This document shows, one piece after another, positions 1-8,388 of a stretch of DNA of 44,379 bases. Source of the DNA: Verrucomicrobiota bacterium (GTDB taxonomy: Bacteria; Verrucomicrobiota; Verrucomicrobiia; Limisphaerales; UBA8199). The DNA is taken from positions 1 through 44,379 of the forward strand of contig JARKQH010000165.1 in NCBI GenBank assembly GCA_029974925.1, given 5' to 3'. The translations under genes and the position numbers were made by a program. Position 1 is the first letter of the stretch; every line of letters begins with the position of its first letter. The notes under the pieces are model-generated. The model did no database searches. It was not told where the DNA came from and saw only the letters and a list, made by a program, of their open reading frames with translations.

Positions 1-40
1 GGCGGCCCGGTCAGAGTGGTTGGAAACGCGTGAAAAGAAG

Positions 41-1366
41 ATGACAACCGGCCGCCTGGCATCGCTCCGGGAGCTGCGGCGCATAGACTGGCGCCACGTG
101 GCGATTCTCTATCGCCGCGAAATGCGGGCGGCCTTCCGCGAAAAGACCATTGTCCTGAACAGCGTCGTCATTCCCATCGTTCTGTATCCGTTTCTTCTCT
201 GGTCCGTCTTCACCGGGATGCTGTTTGTCACGGGCCAGACCGAGAAGTTTGTCTCCCGGGTGGTCCTGATTGATTTTCCCGAGGGCCACCCCGCCCTGCG
301 CCGCGCGCTGGAGCGCCACGAGAAACTGCGGCTGGCGCCGGCGAGCGGGCCCAAGGCCTGGCTCGAAGCGCAACTTCAGCTCGGGAGCCTGGATGCGGTG
401 CTGGAGTTCGCGCCCCCAGAGCAAGCGGGCGCCGGGCTGAACGCGAACTTTGCCGCGCGCATCCTTTACAACCAATCGCGCGAGCGCAGCGTTGCCGCCA
501 GCAAGAGGCTGTCGGAGATTCTCGAGGTGTACCGGGAGGAGTGGCTGTTGCGCGAGGCGCGCAAGCGGGGCGTGGGGGCCGAGCACTGGCTGGTCTTCGA
601 CCTGGCGGCGCAAAACGTGGCCTCCGGCAAGGAAATGGGCGCCTTTCTGCTGGGTCTGCTGCTCCCGATCATATTCGTGGTCATGGTCGCCATCGGCTGC
701 TTTTACCCCGCCGTGGACGCGGTCGCCGGCGAGCGCGAACGGGGAACCTGGGAGACGCTCGTCTCGACGGCGGCGAATCGGCGCAGCATTGTGGCGGCCA
801 AGTATTTTTCCGTGGCCAGCCTGGGGGGCCTGGCGGGGTTGCTGAACGTGGTCGCGGTGCTGGTTACGGTGAAACCTATTTTCGGCCCGATTTTGGAGGA
901 AGCCGGGAAGACGGTCGAGTTTGCGTTGCCGTTGGGGGCGGTGCCGGTTTTGGTGCTGGCGGCGGTGCTGCTGGCCGGTTTCGTGGCGGCGGGCATGATG
1001 ATCTTCGCGTCGTTCGCCCGCACGTTCAAGGAAGGCCAGGCGATGATCACGCCGTTCTACTTGCTGATCATGCTGCCGGTGATCTTTCTTCAGGTTCCCG
1101 GTTTGAGTCTCACCCCCGCGCTGGCGCTGGTGCCGGTGGTCAACATCACGCTCATGGTGCGTGAGGCGATTTCGGGAACGCTGCAGTGGCCGCTCATCGG
1201 GCTGACGACCGCGGCGTCCTTGCTGGCCGTGGGGGCCTGCGTGCGTCTGGCGGCGTTCATTCTCCAGTTCGAAGACATCCTCACCGGCTCTTACAGCGGC
1301 AGTTTGTGGAGATTCAGCCGCGAGCGCCTGTTTCGACGCGCCGCATGCCATCCGCCTGTTCCCTGA
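41..1366 (+). CDS. ABC-2 type export permease (NatB-like)
   Basis: Membrane subunit of an ABC-2 exporter, probably pairing with the ATPase encoded next. A first membrane segment follows the N-terminal LYRREMRAAFREK stretch. A large extracytoplasmic loop of about 150 residues comes next, then a block of five or so hydrophobic helices from about residue 200. The cytoplasmic motif GERERGTWETLVSTAA is the hallmark of NatB/ABC-2 permeases. About 440 residues is normal for the family. The ATG at 41 is preferred because it follows an AAGAAG purine run and leaves the usual short cytoplasmic head; a TTG at 20 is in frame, and the frame stays open to the window edge, so a more upstream start cannot be excluded. 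The 3' end overlaps the ATPase start. Substrate is unknown; NatB relatives export sodium or peptides and antibiotics. Confidence 0.85.
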   Translation: MTTGRLASLRELRRIDWRHVAILYRREMRAAFREKTIVLNSVVIPIVLYPFLLWSVFTGMLFVTGQTEKFVSRVVLIDFPEGHPALRRALERHEKLRLAPASGPKAWLEAQLQLGSLDAVLEFAPPEQAGAGLNANFAARILYNQSRERSVAASKRLSEILEVYREEWLLREARKRGVGAEHWLVFDLAAQNVASGKEMGAFLLGLLLPIIFVVMVAIGCFYPAVDAVAGERERGTWETLVSTAANRRSIVAAKYFSVASLGGLAGLLNVVAVLVTVKPIFGPILEEAGKTVEFALPLGAVPVLVLAAVLLAGFVAAGMMIFASFARTFKEGQAMITPFYLLIMLPVIFLQVPGLSLTPALALVPVVNITLMVREAISGTLQWPLIGLTTAASLLAVGACVRLAAFILQFEDILTGSYSGSLWRFSRERLFRRAACHPPVP

Positions 1367-2160
1367 TCCCTCCCGTGAACCCAACCGTCATCGTTCGTGA
1401 TCTGACCAAAGTGTTTTACGACGACAGCCGCGGCGAACTCCGCGCCGTGGACGGCATCAACTTCGACTGCCGGCCGGGCGAAATTTTCGGGTTGCTGGGG
1501 GCCAATGGCGCCGGGAAGACGACCACCTTGCGCGTGCTGGCCACCATCCTCAAGCCGACGGCGGGCCGGGCCACGGTGATGGGCCACGACCTGGCGACCG
1601 CCCCCGAGGCCGTCCGGCGCAGCCTCGGTTTCAGCTCCGCCACGACAGCCCTTTATCCGCGGCTGACGGCCCGTGAAACCCTGGATTTTTTTGCCCGCAT
1701 CAACGGCTGCCCGGCTGAGCGCGTGGGCGCGCGGGTCGAAGAGTTGATTGACCGGTTCGGCATCGGGGCCTACGCCGATGTTCGCGTGGACCGCCTTTCG
1801 CAGGGCATGAAGCAAAAGGTCGCCATCGCGCGCACCGTGGCCCATGATCCCCCCGTCCTGATTTTTGACGAGCCGACCGTCGGCCTGGACGTGCTGAACG
1901 CGCTCGACATGCAAAAGCTCATCGCCGCTTTCCGCGACGAAGGCAAGACGATCCTCTTTTCGACTCACATCATGAGCGAGGCTCAAAAGCTCTGCGACCG
2001 CATCGCGATCATCCACCAGGGCAGGATTCACGCGTGCGACACCCTGGCCAGCCTCCGGGCGGCGACAGGCCTTTATTACCTCGAGGACATTTTTGTTCAC
2101 TATGTTGAACAATCCCGCTCGCAAGCGGGAGAAAGCCCGGCGTCCACCTCATGCGCCTGA
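1345..2160 (+). CDS. ABC transporter ATPase (NatA-like)
   Basis: Cytoplasmic ATP-hydrolysing subunit that should power the two flanking permeases. All ABC landmarks are present in order: Walker A GANGAGKTT, Q-loop region, signature LSQGMKQKVAIAR, Walker B LIFDEPTVGLD and the H-loop STHIM. At about 270 residues it is a single-domain ATPase. The start is uncertain: ATG 1345 overlaps the upstream permease by 22 bp, and GTG 1375 would begin right at the conserved NPTVIVRDLTKVF sequence. Neither has a clear Shine-Dalgarno. The 3' end overlaps the next permease by 10 bp, which suggests translational coupling. The family assignment to NatA-type exporters is firm; the transported substrate is not evident. 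Confidence 0.92.
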   Translation: MPSACSLIPPVNPTVIVRDLTKVFYDDSRGELRAVDGINFDCRPGEIFGLLGANGAGKTTTLRVLATILKPTAGRATVMGHDLATAPEAVRRSLGFSSATTALYPRLTARETLDFFARINGCPAERVGARVEELIDRFGIGAYADVRVDRLSQGMKQKVAIARTVAHDPPVLIFDEPTVGLDVLNALDMQKLIAAFRDEGKTILFSTHIMSEAQKLCDRIAIIHQGRIHACDTLASLRAATGLYYLEDIFVHYVEQSRSQAGESPASTSCA

Positions 2161-4280
2161 ACTGGTCAACCCTGGCGACGCTTTACCGCACGGAGTTGCG
2201 CATGGTGCTGCGGGACCGGCGCCTGCTGTTGACGTCGGTGGTGCTGCCCATCCTGGTGATGCCGCTGATGTTTCTTGGCTCGAACTGGTCCTTGAAAAAG
2301 CGCGAGGCCAAACTCCAGTCCCTGGCTTGTCGCTACGCCGTCCAAGGTCCCGAAGCGGAATGGGTCAGGGACCTGATGAGTCGAACCCGCGAACGCCTCG
2401 CGGCCGAGCCCAAAGGCACCAACACGGCGCCGTTTGAATTCGAGGAGGTCGCCTGCACCAACGCCCTTGCCGCACTGGAACAAGGCGAAATCCATGTAAT
2501 TCTGGAAGGCGGCAAAACCCCTGCCGGCGCCGCAGGGCCGGCGGGCGAACCGGCCGGCCCCGCCGCCGCATCCAGAAAGCCCGAACTCCGACCCCGTTCA
2601 AATTCCGCCCCGGCGCCGCTCCCGCGTTCGCTGCGGTTGGTATTCATGGGCAACCACGACGAATCGGTCACCTGCGCGCACCGTCTGCAGGAGGCGTTGG
2701 AGGCGACCCGCCGCGCCGAGCGGGTCGCCCTGTTGCTTGAACGCGGCCTGCCGGCGCCGCCCGACAAGATTGCGGCGTTCTCGCTGGTGGATGTCGCGAC
2801 GCCGGGCCAGGTGGCCGGGGTCAATCTGGGGCGGGTTCTGACGCTGTTGCTGGTGCTGTTCATGTTGACGGGGGGAGCGGTTGTGGCCCTCGACTCGCTG
2901 GCCGGCGAAAAGGAACGCGGCACGCTTGAGACCCTGCTCACGACCGGGGCAACGCGGCTGGAAATTGTCGTGGCGAAACATCTGCTGATTATCACGGTCG
3001 CGCTGGGGATTACGCTGGCGCAGGTGGCCAATTTGCTGGTGTATGTCGGGCTCAAGCTGGTGCCGGTGCCGGGAAGTCTGGCCGCGGCGGTCACCCCGGC
3101 CACTGGGGCACTCCTTCTGGTGCTTTTGCTGCCGGTGGCGGCGCTTGCGTCCGGCATCCTGTTGCTGGCCTCGGGACGGGCACGGACTTATAAGGAAGCC
3201 CAGTTCTACTTCTTCCCCCTGTTTTTGCTCGGGCTGGTCCCGGCCGTGGCCCCGCTGCTGCCCGGCCTGCCGTTACGTTCGGCGGTTGCGATTGTGCCTG
3301 TGGCCAACATTGCGATGGGGGTCCGGGAGGTGCTGATTGGCTCGTTCGATTGGCCAATGCTGGCGTTGGCCTGGGTGACCACCGCCGCCGCGGCCGCATG
3401 GACCACCCGCGGGGTGCTGGGCTACCTTTCTGCGGAGCGGTTGATTACTTCGTCTGAGCGGGATGAGATTGAGTTCCTCGGCGGGCTGCCTTTGTTCCGG
3501 CGCCGGGTCTGGGCCTGGTTTGCGGTGCTTTGGGCCGTGCTGCTGGTCGTGAGCAGCTATCTCGAGAAGGCCGACCTCCGGCTGCAACTGCTGGTCAACC
3601 TGGTGGGCGTGTTTTTCCTTGGTTCACTGCTGATGCTGCGGACTTACCGGCTGGATCCGCGCCAGGCCCTTGCCCTGCGCCAGCCGCGGCCGGCGGTATG
3701 GCTGGGAGTGTTGTTTGCGGTGCCGGGGGGCATGCTGGCGGCCATCGGCGCCTTCCACCTTCTCAACTTCGTGATCCCGGTCCCGCCCCAGGTTTTGGAG
3801 GGCTTTCAACAAAACGTGCTGCCTCAGGACATTCCTTTTGTGCAATTGCTCTTTTTCCTGAGCGTATTGCCGGCGTTTTTCGAGGAAATCGCGTTTCGCG
3901 GGCTGCTGCTTCACGGGCTGGTGGGCCGGTTTCGGCCGGTCACTGTGGCGGTGCTGGTCGGGGTGGTGTTTGGGCTGTTTCATCTGGCGCTGTTTCGCTT
4001 CGCGCCGACGGCCTGCCTCGGCGTGATGCTGGCGGCGGTTACGCTCCTGACGGGGTCCATCTACCCTGCGATGCTGTGGCACTTTCTGAGCAACCTTGGG
4101 GGGGTGCTGGCCGCCCGATTCGACATTCCTCTGGCACACTTGGATGCGGGGGGCTACCTCGCCGGCGCCGGCATTCTTTGCGCCGCTTTTTGGATTCTCT
4201 GGCGCAACCGCACCCCTTATCCCGGGCTGAACGCATGGCGCGATACAAGACCGCGGGCCAGCCAGGCTTGCGACGAGTGA
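2151..4280 (+). CDS. ABC-2 permease fused to CPBP intramembrane protease
   Basis: A 709-residue two-part membrane protein. Residues 1 to about 430 form an ABC-2/NatB permease like the first gene, with the diagnostic GEKERGTLETLLTTGA motif and a long extracytoplasmic loop rich in Ala, Pro and Gly. Residues from about 450 form a CPBP (CAAX protease and bacteriocin-processing) domain. Its EExxxR motif is at E578/E579/R583, its second-motif His at H611, and its third motif is H644-xxx-N648. These are the catalytic residues of glutamic intramembrane proteases, so this half is probably active. The gene starts inside the ATPase gene and completes a permease-ATPase-permease operon. The fusion could cleave a membrane-embedded peptide that the same exporter moves, but this is inference. 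Confidence 0.88.
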   Translation: MRLNWSTLATLYRTELRMVLRDRRLLLTSVVLPILVMPLMFLGSNWSLKKREAKLQSLACRYAVQGPEAEWVRDLMSRTRERLAAEPKGTNTAPFEFEEVACTNALAALEQGEIHVILEGGKTPAGAAGPAGEPAGPAAASRKPELRPRSNSAPAPLPRSLRLVFMGNHDESVTCAHRLQEALEATRRAERVALLLERGLPAPPDKIAAFSLVDVATPGQVAGVNLGRVLTLLLVLFMLTGGAVVALDSLAGEKERGTLETLLTTGATRLEIVVAKHLLIITVALGITLAQVANLLVYVGLKLVPVPGSLAAAVTPATGALLLVLLLPVAALASGILLLASGRARTYKEAQFYFFPLFLLGLVPAVAPLLPGLPLRSAVAIVPVANIAMGVREVLIGSFDWPMLALAWVTTAAAAAWTTRGVLGYLSAERLITSSERDEIEFLGGLPLFRRRVWAWFAVLWAVLLVVSSYLEKADLRLQLLVNLVGVFFLGSLLMLRTYRLDPRQALALRQPRPAVWLGVLFAVPGGMLAAIGAFHLLNFVIPVPPQVLEGFQQNVLPQDIPFVQLLFFLSVLPAFFEEIAFRGLLLHGLVGRFRPVTVAVLVGVVFGLFHLALFRFAPTACLGVMLAAVTLLTGSIYPAMLWHFLSNLGGVLAARFDIPLAHLDAGGYLAGAGILCAAFWILWRNRTPYPGLNAWRDTRPRASQACDE

Positions 4281-4290
4281 AGGTCTGTAA

Positions 4291-4344
4291 CCCGCCTGGC
4301 GGGACCGGCAAAGCTGTCCTCGCCGGGCACGGGACCCAGGCGGG
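4291..4344. terminator. Stem-loop in convergent spacer, possible two-way terminator
   Basis: Between the converging stops at 4280 and 4371, a 9-bp perfect stem (CCCGCCTGG at 4291-4299 with CCAGGCGGG at 4336-4344) encloses a smaller CCGGC/GCCGG stem. No T-tract follows on either strand, so termination is plausible but unproven. The right flank also resembles part of a cobalamin riboswitch (see findings). Confidence 0.35.
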
Positions 4345-4368
4345 CTGCGGCGCCAATCCGGCCAGCCG

Positions 4369-5868
4369 CTACTGTGCCGGCAGAGACTCCGGCGGCCGTT
4401 GCGTTCCCCAAGCAACCGCCCGGCTGATCCATGACTCCAGCCCCTTTGTTTGTTCGGGATGGGGGCTGAAGCAGATCACCCTGCCCCGCCCGAAATGACC
4501 CGCGAACACTGCGGGCGAATTTACCATAATGCCCTTGGGGGTGTTATTGGCCGCAACCTCAGTCCTGAACCAAGCCAGGACTTCATAATCCGGCAGGTTT
4601 TCGTTTTCGGCCGGGCCCACGATGGGGCCCTGAGCATACAAACAGTCGAACCAGCCCTCGCCCATGCCCAGCGCCCTTCGCCCCGCTGGAGTCAGTTCCA
4701 CCTTCACCGTCGCTTTGCCGCGCTGCCACAATGGCGACAAGGTCCTGGCGTCAATCAGCCCGAGCCCCCAGGAAAACCCGCTGCAGGCGAGATACGACCC
4801 GGCGCAGATGCCAATGTAACAACCGCCGCGGTCCACGAACTCGCGGATGCGTTGCCGGCCTTCAAGGCCCAAGGCCTTGGCCTGACCGCTCCCGCTGCCC
4901 CCCGTGAACATGACCGCCTGGAATCCCTCGAGAGCTCCGCCGCGGAGGTCATCCGCGCTGACACGAACCGCCAGCATGTCCGGCTGCCTGCCAATCTCCT
5001 CGAGCACCTTGGGAACGCCGGCGCCGCCGTTTCCCGGACCGTCGTAAACCGCCACAGCAATCCGTCCTTCGGTTTGGGCGCCGGCCAGCAGTCGGTTGGG
5101 GGTGACCTCGTCGGGGATCATGCCCAAATCGCTGAGGAGGCAATGCACCGCCAGCCGGTGCTGGCGGGTCCGCAAGGCCAAAGCCTGGGATTTAATGGTG
5201 GTTTCCAGGATCAAAGCCCGGGCGCCCAGCTCGTCTGCCGCCGCGCGGGCCAGGCTGCCTTTCACAGGCCGCGAGAGGAACACAAAGGCGCGGTTGGACT
5301 CCGTGACGGTGGCATTGACGGCGTCCAGAATCTTTCTGGCCGCGGCAACGGCCTCCGGCATGTCAGCGGCGATGACACTGCTCCCCACGCTGTTGGTGGT
5401 CTGCCCCCGGAAATCCCCTCCCTCATGAAGGTCCAACAGCCAGTCCGGACGCTGCGTTTTGACCAGCGACCACAACTCAGCGGCCAACTCCTGGGCGGGG
5501 CCGCCGGGGCTTTCCCGCGGCGGGAAGACGCGATTGAGGTTCACGCGGTTGGTGCCGCCATCAGGGGACAGGCGAGTCTTGGCCGCCAGGGCCGCCACGC
5601 TGGCCCGGGGCACCACCAGCAAGCTGCCCTTTTGGATTGGCCAGTGGCGAATCTGCTCGGCTGCCGCCGGCCCGGCCGGTTCATCCCCGTGGATGCCGGC
5701 CACGATCAGGACCTTTGGCCCTGGCCTGCCCGACTCTTGCGCATAGTAGGGAGTGCGAGTCGGCCCCGCGCCCAGCCATCCGGCGGGTTCATCAGCGGCA
5801 AGAACGGTCTGGCCGGCCAGGAGGCAAAGCAGGGCCCACCGGGCTGAGGCGTTTATGGGGAGTGACAT
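4369..5868 (-). CDS. Exported M14-like metallopeptidase fused to BPL_N amidotransferase-like domain
   Basis: A 499-residue protein with a signal peptide (about residues 1-25, ending LLAGQTVLAA). Residues 45-260 look like an M14/AstE-AspA-type zinc hydrolase: zinc ligands H60 and E63 in GIHGDEPAG, a third ligand H148 in LDLHEGGDF, and a candidate catalytic glutamate E222 in LILETTIKS. Residues about 268-495 match the class-I glutamine-amidotransferase-like fold of the biotin-protein-ligase N-terminal (BPL_N) family, with a nucleophile-elbow cysteine C355 in GICAGSYLA and a C-terminal SPHPE motif. Such a peptidase would trim peptides or acylated amino acids outside the cytoplasm; the role of the BPL_N half is unknown. 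It lies 62 bp downstream of the GDPD gene on the same strand and may be co-transcribed with it. Family calls come from motifs only. Confidence 0.75.
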   Translation of the reverse strand: MSLPINASARWALLCLLAGQTVLAADEPAGWLGAGPTRTPYYAQESGRPGPKVLIVAGIHGDEPAGPAAAEQIRHWPIQKGSLLVVPRASVAALAAKTRLSPDGGTNRVNLNRVFPPRESPGGPAQELAAELWSLVKTQRPDWLLDLHEGGDFRGQTTNSVGSSVIAADMPEAVAAARKILDAVNATVTESNRAFVFLSRPVKGSLARAAADELGARALILETTIKSQALALRTRQHRLAVHCLLSDLGMIPDEVTPNRLLAGAQTEGRIAVAVYDGPGNGGAGVPKVLEEIGRQPDMLAVRVSADDLRGGALEGFQAVMFTGGSGSGQAKALGLEGRQRIREFVDRGGCYIGICAGSYLACSGFSWGLGLIDARTLSPLWQRGKATVKVELTPAGRRALGMGEGWFDCLYAQGPIVGPAENENLPDYEVLAWFRTEVAANNTPKGIMVNSPAVFAGHFGRGRVICFSPHPEQTKGLESWISRAVAWGTQRPPESLPAQ

Positions 5869-5930
5869 ACGGCGGCTTGCATCAGGATGGTCATCGGTTG
5901 TGGGTCGTTGGGGCTTGGGCCTGAGGGATT

Positions 5931-7691
5931 CTACTGGGCTTCGACGCGAAAGAGCCCAAATCCGTTGGTTCCCAGAGGACAGGAAAACCGGTAGGCGCCT
6001 CCGCCCAAGGCCACCGGCGACAGTCCTATGACCGGCGCGAAAGCCTCGCCCCAGTTCAAAGCACGCAGCAGCCGAAACGACTGCCAGGGCCCGCTGTTTT
6101 GAAAATCAATTTCGATTTTGTTTACCGCCGGCAGGTGCCGGGCGGCCGTGAGGCGCAGCAACGGAGTGGCCGCCCTGACCATCTGGCCCAACTCGCGCCC
6201 CTGCATGCCCTGCTCATAAAGCCAGGCGACCTCCGCCGGTGAAAGGGCCCGATTCCAAATCGCCAGGTCGTCAATCCCGCCGTAGTAATAATTTCCCCCC
6301 GCCGGTCCCTCGCGCCCGATCGCGGCGATTTGGCCGGATTTGACATTGTTGGTCAGGCCGAACGGCGAGGTGTTGTCATTGCCGGTGTGAACGTCCCGGG
6401 GCTGGCCGTTGAGGTAAATGGTGGCCTGGCCGGACACCGGGCCGACGCGCCCGGAATAGGTGCCCACGACATGAATCCACTCGTTGGTTGGCAAGAGGGA
6501 TTCTGAAATGCCGGGCCGGGCTGCGTGGGTCGCGGAATCGGTAATCTTGAAGCGCAATTCCTTGTTGCTGCGATCGAGATAGAAGACATAGCAGTCGGTG
6601 GTTGAATCGAAAATGGCGCCGTAGCTGGTGGTCAACTGCGAAGGCAAATCCCGAAGCTTGACCCAGGCCGACATGGTCAAGCCGTTCGTGTTGATGTCCA
6701 GGGCGGGCGTCTGCGGGAGGGTCACCGAGGCGTTCAGCCCCTCGACCATGAGGCAGCCGCCGAACTTGGCGGTGGGAGAAGCGAACCAGTGGGATTGGGC
6801 GTCGCCCCGAACCAGGGTCGCCGCGTTCGTGCCCCAACTGTCCTTAACCACCGTGGTCCATGGGTCGGCCAAACCGTCATCCATCTTCCAGTAAGCCACG
6901 AGGCCTTGGGCAAGGTCCACGGGGCCGTTGGTGGCGGTTTGCTGCAACTGTTGCACCAGCCCGGGGTCATTGGAGATGATTCCGTCAACCCCCATGTTGA
7001 TGAACGTCTGGATTTGCGCGCCGTCCACCGTCCAGACAAACAGCGTCAGACCCGCGCTCCGAACCAGGTCGAGCATGGCGGGGGTGACGGACGCCTTCTC
7101 CCATGCGACCATCCGGGCGCCGGTGTTCATGATGTTGGTCAGCGTCGCGGCCGTGAAGGCGCCGCTGCCCAGCGCCCCGAGGCGAATCGCCGGTTCCAAG
7201 GCATTGACCGCTGCCAAAAACGGCCAGTCGAACGACTGCACCACCACGTTGCTGACAGCGTTGAGCCTCCGCAACTCCGCAACGTAAGCCTCGGCGGATC
7301 CGGCCTTGCGCTCGATCAAGGGAGTCGCCTGCGGCAGGATGGCTGCCAAAGCCTCCTCGAGGGTCGGAATTCTTTCCCCTGTGAAAGCCGGGGCGAACCA
7401 CGAGCCGGCATCCAGCAGCTTCAATTGCGCGAGGGTCTTGGTCGAGATTGCACCCGTGCCGTCCGTTGTCCGGTCCACCGTGCTGTCATGCATCACCACA
7501 ATGACCCCATCGCTGCTCACGTGCCCGTCCAGCTCAACCAAGTCCGCCTTCCCCAATGCCGCAATAAACGCCGCCAAGGTGTTTTCTGGGGCAAATAGCG
7601 AGTTTCCACGATGGCCGATGCTGAGCACGGCGGCGGCAGAGAACTGGGCAGCCAGCAGGAGCCAGGCGAGAAAAAGAAAACGCGAAAACAT
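5931..7691 (-). CDS. Secreted glycerophosphodiester phosphodiesterase with LamG domain
   Basis: A 586-residue exported protein. A signal peptide (MFSRFLFLAWLLLAAQ...) precedes a GDPD TIM barrel at about residues 22-255. Its motif residues are H27/R28 in GHRGN, E36 in APENT, E53/D55 and H68/D69 in MHDSTVDRTT, so the general-acid and metal-binding set appears intact. GDPDs hydrolyse glycerophosphodiesters to glycerol-3-phosphate and an alcohol. From about residue 265 a LamG/concanavalin-like sandwich follows, ending in the YYGGIDDLAIWNRALSPAEV motif typical of Verrucomicrobiota and Planctomycetes surface proteins, then a short beta-rich tail. The LamG part probably binds carbohydrate or the cell surface. 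A promoter with an overlapping palindrome lies just upstream. Confidence 0.88.
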   Translation of the reverse strand: MFSRFLFLAWLLLAAQFSAAAVLSIGHRGNSLFAPENTLAAFIAALGKADLVELDGHVSSDGVIVVMHDSTVDRTTDGTGAISTKTLAQLKLLDAGSWFAPAFTGERIPTLEEALAAILPQATPLIERKAGSAEAYVAELRRLNAVSNVVVQSFDWPFLAAVNALEPAIRLGALGSGAFTAATLTNIMNTGARMVAWEKASVTPAMLDLVRSAGLTLFVWTVDGAQIQTFINMGVDGIISNDPGLVQQLQQTATNGPVDLAQGLVAYWKMDDGLADPWTTVVKDSWGTNAATLVRGDAQSHWFASPTAKFGGCLMVEGLNASVTLPQTPALDINTNGLTMSAWVKLRDLPSQLTTSYGAIFDSTTDCYVFYLDRSNKELRFKITDSATHAARPGISESLLPTNEWIHVVGTYSGRVGPVSGQATIYLNGQPRDVHTGNDNTSPFGLTNNVKSGQIAAIGREGPAGGNYYYGGIDDLAIWNRALSPAEVAWLYEQGMQGRELGQMVRAATPLLRLTAARHLPAVNKIEIDFQNSGPWQSFRLLRALNWGEAFAPVIGLSPVALGGGAYRFSCPLGTNGFGLFRVEAQ

Positions 7692-7701
7692 TGCGGAATA
7701 C

Positions 7702-7728
7702 TTAACGCGTTAACCCCGGGAGTGTCAA
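7702..7728 (-). promoter_or_regulatory. Promoter with LacI-type palindromic operator for the GDPD gene
   Basis: Reading the minus strand, a perfect -35 hexamer TTGACA (7728-7723) is followed by the perfect 12-bp palindrome TTAACGCGTTAA (7713-7702). The palindrome occupies the spacer and -10 zone and ends 10 bp before the ATG. A CG-centred palindrome of this kind is typical of LacI/GalR-family repressor sites, and its position would block RNA polymerase. No LacI-family gene is in the window. The -10 itself is poor, so the promoter call is moderate. Confidence 0.5.
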
Positions 7729-7789
7729 TTGTTTTCTATCAGGCCCCCTGTGCATCCCCCACTTTCGCTCGCATCGCGCCCGCGTCAGC

Positions 7790-7919
7790 CGGTTCGTCAT
7801 TCGTCTCGTCGTCGCGTCGTTTCGATGTTGCGGTTCCTGCTTGCCTTCGGTTCTGGTTCAGGCATATTCAACGGCAGGAAAACGGGCAACACCTTGGTTT
7901 GGTGGCGAATGACGAACCG
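7790..7919. repeat. 130-bp element bounded by 14-bp perfect inverted repeats
   Basis: CGGTTCGTCATTCG at 7790-7803 is repeated inverted as CGAATGACGAACCG at 7906-7919. Inside, TTCCTGC and GCAGGAA also pair, so the segment could fold as one long imperfect hairpin. It contains no convincing coding sequence. It may be a small non-autonomous mobile element or a structured repeat. The rest of 7692-8027 shows only the promoter/operator of the GDPD gene and no gene. Confidence 0.6.
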
Positions 7920-8027
7920 TTAGTGCAGGGACGAGAGGTTTTTTGCGCGGCCCCCGGCAGGAAGCGCCGGAGCGACAAAGACCCTCCTGTGGGAAGCGCA
8001 ACGGGGAGTGAGGCCAGCCCGCTGGAT

Positions 8028-8102
<75 letters not shown>

Positions 8103-8111
8103 ACCTGCCTC

Positions 8112-8120
8112 AAAAAAAAA
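8112..8120 (-). terminator. T-tract after tRNA-Glu
   Basis: On the minus strand nine consecutive T follow the CCA end of tRNA-Glu directly. No hairpin other than the tRNA itself precedes them. The tract could end the short transcript and also lies in the 18-bp gap facing tRNA-Met. Confidence 0.35.
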
Positions 8121-8195
8121 TGGCGACCCTAAGGGGACTCGAACCCCTGCTACCGCCGTGAAAGGGCGGTGTCCTAACCGCTAGACGATAGGGTC
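8121..8195 (-). tRNA. tRNA-Glu (TTC anticodon)
   Basis: On the minus strand: acceptor GACCCTA/TAGGGTC, D-arm with GTCTAGCGGTTAGGAC, anticodon stem CCGCC/GGCGG around the loop CTTTCAC (anticodon TTC), T-arm AGGGG/CCCCT, discriminator G and encoded CCA. It matches the bacterial tRNA-Glu pattern closely. Confidence 0.96.
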
Positions 8196-8214
8196 GCTCG
8201 CAAAAAGCATTCGT

Positions 8215-8242
8215 AATATATTCACCCCAACAAACTTGTCAC
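8215..8242 (-). promoter_or_regulatory. Sigma-70-like promoter of tRNA-Glu
   Basis: On the minus strand GTGACA (8242-8237), a 16-bp spacer and TATATT (8220-8215) lie about 20 bp before the tRNA 5' end. The -35 sits in a small palindrome, CTTGTCACAAG. Remaining sequence up to 8388 shows no gene. Confidence 0.55.
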
Positions 8243-8388
8243 AAGAAAAAAACGTGCTGCCCCGGTCATTTTCGGGCGGGTAGGGCAGCTCGCGGAAACC
8301 GAGCGTGCTTGGAAGCCTGAACTCGCAGTCTTGAACTCGCGGATTGCTTTGGGGGAACATTTTAACTAGGCTGTTCGGAGCTTAAGGC

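Noticed and set aside
4450-5847. 465-codon open frame on the plus strand
   Set aside because: It is antisense to the peptidase/BPL_N gene, whose signal peptide and catalytic motifs are clear; the plus-strand product has no recognisable domain.
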